Source: UMGS1071 sp045638545
GTDB taxonomy: Bacteria; Bacillota; Clostridia; Oscillospirales; Acutalibacteraceae
Direction of reading: 5' to 3'
Assembly: GCA_045638545.1 (NCBI GenBank)
Contig: JAZUBL010000013.1
Span: forward strand, 1-27,202
Length of the DNA stretch: 27,202 bases
Below are positions 21,793-27,202 of this stretch, in pieces. A program made the translations under genes and the position numbers. The notes below the pieces were generated by a model. That model ran no database searches. It was given only the letters and a program-made list of their open reading frames with translations, and was not told the origin of the DNA. Position 1 is the first letter of the stretch, and each line of letters starts with the position of its first letter.

Positions 21793-22623
21793 ATGGAAAC
21801 AGAAAAGAAAACACAACAGGGAGATTGTCTCTCCCTCGAGGAAATGGATGCCTGTCTGGCAGAATATGTGGATAGAAATAATCTTTTTATTTATCCGGTG
21901 CTGGATTCTACCAACACAGAGGCAAAGCGGCTGGCAGCAAACGGCGGCGCTCATCATACAGTGGTACTGGCCGAAGAACAGACCGGCGGCCGCGGCAGAC
22001 TGGGCAGAAGTTTTTTCTCGCCGAAAGGCAGCGGTATTTACATGAGCGTTATTCTGCGCCCGACCTGCTCCATGGAAAAGTCTGTGATGATCACCACGGC
22101 GGCTTCTGTGCTGGTGTGCCGCGCTGTGGAGCAGGTGACAGGAAAACAGTGCAAAATTAAATGGGTGAACGATATTTACGCAGAAGAGCGGAAAATCTGC
22201 GGCATTCTCACCGAGGCGGTGGCCAGCCCGGCAACCGGCCGCATCGATAGTATTGTGCTTGGGATCGGTATTAATTTTCAGCGGAAGGAATGTGATTTTC
22301 CGGAAGAGATTCAGGGAAAAGCCGGCGCAATTTACAGCGATGACACGAACGGTGTTACCCGAAATCAACTGGCGGCAGCGCTGATCAATCTGCTGCCGAA
22401 ATTGGATGAAATGCTGGAAAGCGGCAGCTATCTGCCGGAATATAAAGCGCGTTCACTGGTACTTGGCAGGGAGGTGCAGGTAGTTTCCGGCAGCGAAACA
22501 AAGACTGCTATGGTGGAAGATATTGACAGCACCGGCGGCCTCGTAGTTCGTTGGTCAGACGGGACTCCCAGCTGTATCCGCACCGGTGAAGTGAGCATTC
22601 GCGGTCTGTTTGCAAAAGAGTGA
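21793..22623 (+). CDS. Biotin-[acetyl-CoA-carboxylase] ligase, group I (no HTH)
   Basis: Activates biotin with ATP and attaches it to carboxylase carrier proteins in the cytoplasm. The 276-residue protein begins with a short N-terminal part and the catalytic domain: LDSTNTEAKRLA (37-48), the nucleotide loop GGRGRLGR (65-72), KWVNDI (123-128) and KICGILTE, then the C-terminal SH3-like domain (about 225-270, with LVLGREVQVVSG). There is no winged-helix DNA-binding domain, so unlike BirA of Bacillus or E. coli it should not be a biotin repressor. AGGAGAGGGA lies shortly before the ATG. It is transcribed away from cls, and no strong promoter was clear. It has no obvious terminator and precedes the deacetylase gene by 120 bases. 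Confidence 0.93.
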   Translation: METEKKTQQGDCLSLEEMDACLAEYVDRNNLFIYPVLDSTNTEAKRLAANGGAHHTVVLAEEQTGGRGRLGRSFFSPKGSGIYMSVILRPTCSMEKSVMITTAASVLVCRAVEQVTGKQCKIKWVNDIYAEERKICGILTEAVASPATGRIDSIVLGIGINFQRKECDFPEEIQGKAGAIYSDDTNGVTRNQLAAALINLLPKLDEMLESGSYLPEYKARSLVLGREVQVVSGSETKTAMVEDIDSTGGLVVRWSDGTPSCIRTGEVSIRGLFAKE

Positions 22624-22662
22624 AAAAACCGCAGTATTCTGCAGAATCTTCTCAAAATCGCC

Positions 22663-22691
22663 TTGCTTTCCAACCATCGGTATGATACAAT
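22663..22691 (+). promoter_or_regulatory. Promoter of the polysaccharide deacetylase gene
   Basis: TTGCTT (22663-22668), a 17-bp spacer and TACAAT (22686-22691) preceded by TGA, an extended -10. Confidence 0.75.
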
Positions 22692-22743
22692 AAAAAAACT
22701 TACCTTTTTAATAGCGAAAAGACAGGTTTGGGAGAGAAGAAAC

Positions 22744-23601
22744 GTGAAAAAGAAGAATTTTAAAAAGATTGGCGCGCTGCTTGCGGCAATGGTAATGGCA
22801 GCAGCTGTTACTGTAACAATGGCAGGCTGCGGTGGCGGCAGCGAACCTGCACCGGAGCAGGGGGATTCTGAAAACCAGGGTACAGCAGCTTCTGTGCAGG
22901 TGGTTCAGGTAGATACCAAAGGTGTAGTTCCAAAGGAGCATCTGGTTGTTGAAACAGAATACGGTGAAGTAAACCTGACCGGCATTGATCTGGAAAAACC
23001 GATGATTGCCCTGACTTTTGACGACGGTCCTGGCAGTGGTACTGAAAAGATTCTTCGTGTTCTGCAGGAGAACAATGCAAAAGCAACTTTCTTCGAACTG
23101 GGCAGCAATGTGGAGAATTATCCGGAAATGACAAAGAAGCTGGCTGATGCAGGTATGCAGGTTGCCAGCCATACATACAGCCACATGGATCTGTCAGAAC
23201 TTTCTGCAGAGGATATCAAAGATCAGCACAGCAAGACAGAAAATGCTGTAAAAGCAGCGGCCGGTGTTGATATTACCGCCATGCGCGTACCGTACGGTTC
23301 TGTGGATGACACTGTAAAATCCAACACACAGTATCCGATCATTCTGTGGAGTATCGATACGCTGGACTGGTCCAGCCGCGATGCTACAGCAATCTGCAAC
23401 TCTGTTTATAATGTGACCGTAGAAGACGGTGATATTCTGCTGTTCCACGATATTTATGATTCTACAGCAGATGCAATTGAAATTCTTGTTCCTTACCTGA
23501 AGAACCAGGGCTTCCAGTTGGTAACAGTAGACCAGATGTTTGCAGCAAAAGAAGTAAAACTGGCAAAGGGCGGCGTATACAGCGACGCCTGTGCTTATTA
23601 A
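22744..23601 (+). CDS. NodB-type polysaccharide deacetylase lipoprotein (CE4)
   Basis: Extracytoplasmic deacetylase of 285 residues anchored by a lipobox (MAGC, Cys29), probably acting on peptidoglycan GlcNAc or another N-acetylated surface glycan. All CE4 motifs are visible: TFDDGPG (91-97, D93 as base, D94 with metal), the metal ligands in SHTYSHMD (H143, H147), RVPYG (181-185), DTLDW (205-209) and LLFHD (232-236, H235 as acid). A Pro/Glu linker separates the lipid anchor from the domain. The GTG start at 22744 has GGGAGAG upstream; the longer frame from 22663 begins in the -35 element. The gene has its own promoter and a terminator. Linked genes do not identify the glycan. Confidence 0.94.
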   Translation: MKKKNFKKIGALLAAMVMAAAVTVTMAGCGGGSEPAPEQGDSENQGTAASVQVVQVDTKGVVPKEHLVVETEYGEVNLTGIDLEKPMIALTFDDGPGSGTEKILRVLQENNAKATFFELGSNVENYPEMTKKLADAGMQVASHTYSHMDLSELSAEDIKDQHSKTENAVKAAAGVDITAMRVPYGSVDDTVKSNTQYPIILWSIDTLDWSSRDATAICNSVYNVTVEDGDILLFHDIYDSTADAIEILVPYLKNQGFQLVTVDQMFAAKEVKLAKGGVYSDACAY

Positions 23602-23610
23602 TATGCAAAG

Positions 23611-23640
23611 AAAAATCTGTCGGAAACGGCAGATTTTTTT
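23611..23640 (+). terminator. Intrinsic terminator of the deacetylase gene
   Basis: AAATCTGTCG pairs with CGGCAGATTT around GAAA (with one T-G pair), followed by a run of T to 23640. Confidence 0.9.
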
Positions 23641-23761
23641 ATTTGCAGAATTACAGCAGAGATATTGAAATTGAAAAAAATCTGCTGTTGTGAACAGGAA
23701 AAGATTCTTCCGATGAATTTTGTAATTTTTCACATTTTTACTGCACCTTTGTGTAATTCTA

Positions 23762-23770
23762 TGTTATAAT
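23762..23770 (+). promoter_or_regulatory. Extended -10 promoter of the hprK operon
   Basis: TG-T-TATAAT: a perfect -10 (23765-23770) with an extended TG. No good -35 is seen at 16-18 bases. A leader of about 85 bases with an imperfect hairpin (23786-23809) follows. Confidence 0.6.
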
Positions 23771-23861
23771 ATTATTAACTTTATCTATGTGTATTTTTGA
23801 ATATACATAGCGATGGAAAATACGTTAATTTTTTGTATTATCTGAAAAGGCGGTGCGCAGT

Positions 23862-24824
23862 ATGGATAGCTATCGTTTATCTCTGGCAAAAATTAAAAAG
23901 GAATTGTCCCTGAAAACACTCTACACTCCAATGGATCTGGAGATGCTGTATGTAACATCTCGAGAAGTGAATCGTCCGGGTCTGGAAATGACCGGTTATC
24001 TGGAGCATTTTGAACCAAATCGTATTATTGTAATGGGTAATCAGGAGGTTTCCTATCTGAAGGAAATGGATGATGAAGCAAAGCGGAAGGCTTTGGGCTA
24101 CATTCTCCCTGCAAAACCACCGGCAATCATCATTGCCCGCAGTTTTCAGCCAAGCGAGCTGTTCATGGAAATGGCAGAGCAGTATAAGGTGCCTGTATTT
24201 TCCTCTGATGACGAGACTTCCAACGTAACAGCAGCTCTTGTTTCTCTGCTGAACGTAGAACTGGCACCACGCGTAACACGTCATGGTGTTCTGGTAGAAG
24301 TTTACGGTGAAGGTATCTTCATTGTTGGTGACAGCGGCGTTGGCAAGAGCGAAACAGCCATTGAACTGGTAAAGCGCGGCCACCGTATGATCGCAGATGA
24401 TGCTGTTGAGATCCGCCGTGTTTCTGCAAAAACACTGGTTGGTTCTTCTCCAGCCAATATTCGTCATTTCAGTGAACTCCGCGGTATTGGTATCATCAAC
24501 GTTGCAAGCCTGTTTGGTATGGGCGCCGTTAAGCCAACAGAGAAAATTGATTTTATTGTAAAACTGGAACAGTGGGACAATACGAAATCCTACGACAGAA
24601 TGGGTCTGAACAGAGAATATACAGAAATTCTGGGTCTGAAGGTACCGGTTCTTACCATTCCTGTGCGCCAGGGACGAAATCTGGCTGTTATTATTGAAGT
24701 AGCAGCGATGAACAATCGCCAGAAGATCAGCGGCAACGATGCTGCGATCGAGCTGATGAAACATCTTGGTATGGATCCGGATCTGATGCAGATGCCGGAA
24801 ACCATGATCAAACTGGATATTTAA
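23862..24824 (+). CDS. hprK: HPr kinase/phosphorylase HprK
   Basis: Phosphorylates and dephosphorylates Ser46 of HPr in Gram-positive bacteria, controlling carbon catabolite repression with CcpA. The protein has 320 residues, usual length. The N-terminal domain is about 1-130; the C-terminal kinase domain has the Walker A GDSGVGKS (156-163), the MIADD acidic motif (176-180), RHGVLVEVYGEG (140-151) and the family signature ELRGIGIINVASLFGMGAV (205-223). The start at ATG 23862 has AAGGCGG upstream; the GTG three codons earlier is less well placed. It leads a cluster with murB, rapZ and whiA, with only 34 bases to murB and no terminator, so co-transcription is likely. Confidence 0.96.
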   Translation: MDSYRLSLAKIKKELSLKTLYTPMDLEMLYVTSREVNRPGLEMTGYLEHFEPNRIIVMGNQEVSYLKEMDDEAKRKALGYILPAKPPAIIIARSFQPSELFMEMAEQYKVPVFSSDDETSNVTAALVSLLNVELAPRVTRHGVLVEVYGEGIFIVGDSGVGKSETAIELVKRGHRMIADDAVEIRRVSAKTLVGSSPANIRHFSELRGIGIINVASLFGMGAVKPTEKIDFIVKLEQWDNTKSYDRMGLNREYTEILGLKVPVLTIPVRQGRNLAVIIEVAAMNNRQKISGNDAAIELMKHLGMDPDLMQMPETMIKLDI

Positions 24825-24858
24825 GCAAATAATTTTTTGAGATAGATGCGAGGTAAAG

Positions 24859-25764
24859 ATGAATCGAATTGAAACGTTTGGCGCAGCGGCAGAAGCGCTT
24901 GGCTGCAAGGTGCAGTACAACGAACCGATGAATAAGCACACTACATTTAAAATTGGCGGCCCTGCGGATGTATTTGTAACGGTAGAAAATGAGGCGGCGC
25001 TGAAAGCTGTTGTTGCAGAAGCACTGCGTCTGGAACTGCCTTATCACGTGATCGGCAAGGGTTCCAACCTGCTTGTCAGCGATGACGGTATGCGCGGTGT
25101 TGTAATTTTGCTGGCAGGAGAGTTTGCATCGGTTACTGTCAACGGCAGTCAGATTACAGCAGGTGCGGCAGCCAGCCTTGCAGCAGTATGCAAAGCAGCG
25201 CTGGAGAACAGCCTGACAGGTATGGAATTTGCGTGGGGCATCCCTGGTTCTGTTGGTGGTGCATTGTTCATGAATGCCGGTGCTTATGGCTCTGAGATGA
25301 AGAACGTGGTTGTGTCCTGCACCCACATGACACCGGACGGTGAGATCCATACCCTGACACTGGAAGAAATGGATCTCCGTTACCGCCACAGCGTATACCA
25401 TGCGCTGGATGCAGTGATCCTCACTGTGACAGTAGAACTGAAAGCAGGGGAGCAGGCAGCGATTCAGGCGGCAATGGATGACTTTATTACACGCCGCAAA
25501 ACAAAGCAGCCGCTGGAATTCCCAAGCGCAGGCAGTGTGTTCAAGCGTCCGGAAGGCTACTTTGCAGGTGCCCTTGTGGAGCAGTGCGGCCTGAAGGGCA
25601 AGACCATTGGCGGTGCGCAGGTCAGCGAAAAGCACGCAGGCTTTATTATTAACATTGGCGGCGCAACCTGTCAGGATGTGCTGGATCTGGTAGCATTTAT
25701 TCAGAAAACGGTATTGGAAGAAACTGGTGTCACATTGGAGTGTGAGATCCGTCCGGTTTCCTGA
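24859..25764 (+). CDS. murB: UDP-N-acetylenolpyruvoylglucosamine reductase MurB
   Basis: FAD enzyme using NADPH to reduce UDP-GlcNAc-enolpyruvate to UDP-MurNAc in peptidoglycan precursor synthesis. The protein has 301 residues, the type II form lacking the extra loop of E. coli MurB. The FAD-binding motifs HTTFKIGGPADVF (27-39), IGKGSNLLVSDDG (65-77) and WGIPGSVGGALFMNAGAYG (126-144) are clear. The catalytic serine S226 is in PSAGSVFKRP, and the C-terminal LECEIRPV carries the conserved Glu. It lies between hprK and rapZ, 23 bases from the latter, as in many Firmicutes. A short GAGG ribosome site precedes the ATG. Confidence 0.97.
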   Translation: MNRIETFGAAAEALGCKVQYNEPMNKHTTFKIGGPADVFVTVENEAALKAVVAEALRLELPYHVIGKGSNLLVSDDGMRGVVILLAGEFASVTVNGSQITAGAAASLAAVCKAALENSLTGMEFAWGIPGSVGGALFMNAGAYGSEMKNVVVSCTHMTPDGEIHTLTLEEMDLRYRHSVYHALDAVILTVTVELKAGEQAAIQAAMDDFITRRKTKQPLEFPSAGSVFKRPEGYFAGALVEQCGLKGKTIGGAQVSEKHAGFIINIGGATCQDVLDLVAFIQKTVLEETGVTLECEIRPVS

Positions 25765-25787
25765 GGAAGATAAAAGAGGGAAATAGT

Positions 25788-26645
25788 ATGGAATTTGTAA
25801 TTGTAACAGGCTTATCCGGTGCCGGTAAATCCGTCGCTATTGATGCTATGGAGGATATCGGTTTTTATTGCCTTGATAATATCCCGCCAAAGCTGATCCT
25901 TGATTTTTACGATCTGTGTCAGCAGTCCAAAGGCGGCTTTGAGCGTGTTGCCGTTGTAACAGATATTCGCAGTGGTGAGAATTTCCTCACCCTGTTTGAG
26001 TCTCTGGAGCGGATGAAGGAAGAAGAAAAATCTTATAAAATTCTGTTTCTGGATGCATCCCATCCGGTGCGCATGAAGCGCTACAAAGAAACACGCCGCC
26101 GTCATCCGCTGATCGATGATCAGGTCATTTCTCTGGAAGATGCGATTCTGAAAGAAGAGGAAATGCTGAAGCCGGTGAAGGAGATCGCGGATTATATCAT
26201 CGATTCCACTCATACTACACCGGCGCAGATGCGCCAGCGGATCGCCAATCTGTTTCTGTGCGATTCCTGTGATGCACTGGCTGTGACCTGTGTATCTTTT
26301 GGCTTTAAACATGGTGTGCCTGCGGAGGCAGACCTTGTATTTGACGTGCGCTGTCTGCCGAATCCATACTATATTCCGGAACTGAAACATCAGACCGGCC
26401 TTGATGAGCCGGTGAAAAATTACGTGCTCAAGTGGAAGGAAACAAAGGGCCTGATCACCCGTATTATTTCCCTCATTGATTATTCTCTGCCGCTGTACTG
26501 CACAGAGGGCAAGAGCCAGCTTGTTATTGCCATTGGCTGCACCGGCGGCCATCACCGCTCTGTTGCACTGACACAGCTGCTGTATGAGCATCTGTTGAAG
26601 AACGACGTTCGTGTCAGCGTGAATCACAGAGATATTCACAAATAG
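25788..26645 (+). CDS. rapZ: RNase adapter / nucleotide-binding protein RapZ (YvcJ)
   Basis: P-loop protein of 285 residues, known as RapZ in E. coli (regulates GlmS through small RNAs) and YvcJ in Bacillus, where it has GTPase activity. The Walker A GLSGAGKS (8-15) is intact, DNIPP (30-34) follows, then LDASHPVRMKRYKETRRRHPL. The C-terminal domain has FGFKHGVPAEADLVFDVRCLPNPYY and the IGCTGGHHRSV motif typical of the family. Regulation of GlmS as in enterics is not expected here, as the sRNAs are not known in Clostridia. The ribosome site GAGG lies shortly before the ATG. Only 9 bases separate it from whiA. Confidence 0.97.
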   Translation: MEFVIVTGLSGAGKSVAIDAMEDIGFYCLDNIPPKLILDFYDLCQQSKGGFERVAVVTDIRSGENFLTLFESLERMKEEEKSYKILFLDASHPVRMKRYKETRRRHPLIDDQVISLEDAILKEEEMLKPVKEIADYIIDSTHTTPAQMRQRIANLFLCDSCDALAVTCVSFGFKHGVPAEADLVFDVRCLPNPYYIPELKHQTGLDEPVKNYVLKWKETKGLITRIISLIDYSLPLYCTEGKSQLVIAIGCTGGHHRSVALTQLLYEHLLKNDVRVSVNHRDIHK

Positions 26646-26654
26646 GAGAAAGCT

Positions 26655-27202
26655 ATGTCCTTTTCAGTAGAAATTAAAAATGAATTATGCAGACTGTCGA
26701 CAGAGCATGACTGCTGCCGCAAAGCATTATGTTACGGTATGATGCGTTTTGCGCGGAACTTTTCTGACCGTGCTGTGTCCATTGTAACAGAGCACCCGGG
26801 TTTTGCACGCCTTGCAGCCTCTGTGCTGGCAGAAGAGTGCGGTGTGTTTGTGGATATGCAGACGAAGATCACCCACCGTAAGCAGACACCGGAAAGCTGC
26901 ACCGTTACCGTTGTGGGCGATGACCAGCGTATGATGCTGATCGATCACTTCGGTCACAGCAAAGATGAGATCCATGGCCGCATTAATCGTGCAAACCTGG
27001 AGGATGAGTGCTGTCATGCTGCCTTTCTGCGCGGCGTATTCCTTGCCTGCGGCAGCGTGATCAACCCGGAGAAAGAGTACCATCTGGAGTTCTCCGTGGT
27101 ACATATGCACCTGGCAGAAGATCTTTCTCAGCTGCTGGCAGAGCAGATGAATCTGAACGTACAGCCGTCCATCATTCAGCGTAAGGGCTCCTACGTGCTG
27201 TA
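26655..27202 (+). CDS. whiA: WhiA-type DNA-binding protein, 3' end cut by the window
   Basis: Only the first 182 residues are visible and the frame stays open to the last base. It opens with MSFSVEIKNELCRL and a Cys pair, then the LAGLIDADG-like N-terminal region: CCHAAFLRGVFLACGSVINPEKEYHLEF is typical of WhiA in Firmicutes, which has lost endonuclease function. The rest, with the C-terminal HTH, is off the edge. In Streptomyces WhiA is a sporulation regulator; in Bacillus it affects cell division and chromosome segregation. TAGGAGAAAG overlaps the rapZ stop, so the two are translationally close. No yvcK gene lies between rapZ and whiA. Confidence 0.94.
   Translation, partial: MSFSVEIKNELCRLSTEHDCCRKALCYGMMRFARNFSDRAVSIVTEHPGFARLAASVLAEECGVFVDMQTKITHRKQTPESCTVTVVGDDQRMMLIDHFGHSKDEIHGRINRANLEDECCHAAFLRGVFLACGSVINPEKEYHLEFSVVHMHLAEDLSQLLAEQMNLNVQPSIIQRKGSYVL

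Noticed and set aside
22631..22645. CAG-rich hairpin after birA as a terminator
   Set aside because: The stem is short and there is no T-tract.
22663..22743. TTG start giving a longer deacetylase
   Set aside because: The TTG is the -35 element; the GTG at 22744 gives a normal lipoprotein signal peptide.
23877..24941. Reverse open frame of 354 codons opposite hprK and murB
   Set aside because: It overlaps two well-supported genes and has shadow-like composition.

Overview
The window looks like a chromosomal segment of a low-to-mid GC Gram-positive anaerobe, most likely a Clostridia member of the Oscillospirales/Ruminococcaceae type. This is inferred from gene content and order: hprK-murB-rapZ-whiA, feoA-feoA-feoB plus a FeoB-associated Cys-rich protein, group II ECF S components without a local ECF module, DUF3048 and NodB lipoproteins, and a Gram-positive HprK. 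No rRNA, tRNA, phage module or CRISPR array was recognised. Most well-formed promoters seen have a 17-bp spacer and often an extended TGn -10. Most transcription units end in clear intrinsic terminators, several shared by convergent genes.

Layout. 1-901: 3' part of a ROK sugar kinase. 902-1461: long gap with a terminator hairpin and a doubtful acidic reverse ORF, then a strong promoter for a GltS glutamate:Na+ symporter (1462-2652). 2924-3250: small unknown protein. 3296-4002: intact IS200-type element. 4051-4171: 15-bp inverted repeat. 4242-4706: zinc-ribbon protein with a His-rich tail. 4751-7289: vitamin B6 salvage locus, with a short MocR-type regulator divergent from a pyridoxamine kinase and an ECF S component. 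7344-9986: 41-bp direct repeats, then a GH3 beta-glucosidase. 10115-13263: lipoprotein, MBOAT O-acyltransferase and DHHW/AlgX-like protein, probably a cell-surface O-acetylation cassette. 13298-14230: orphan FliB-like protein. 14319-15054: thiT under a TPP riboswitch with a terminator platform.

15163-18782 is a ferrous iron uptake locus: feoA, feoA, feoB and a Cys-rich membrane protein. Copies of an inverted repeat TTAG-N6-CTAA (one with a single mismatch) sit on its promoters, which suggests metal-dependent repression by a DtxR-like protein. 18899-19978: DUF3048 lipoprotein. 20030-21577: cardiolipin synthase (reverse). 21793-22623: biotin protein ligase without the HTH domain. 22744-23601: NodB-type polysaccharide deacetylase lipoprotein. 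23862-27202: an operon of hprK, murB, rapZ and the start of whiA, cut by the window edge.

Nothing in the window is a clearly new multi-gene system. The strongest candidates for something under-described are the feo operator array with its split promoters, the short MocR regulator with its ACTAT/ATAGT repeats, the lipoprotein-MBOAT-DHHW cassette, and the 41-bp repeats before the beta-glucosidase gene. All assignments come from reading motifs by eye; no database search was run.
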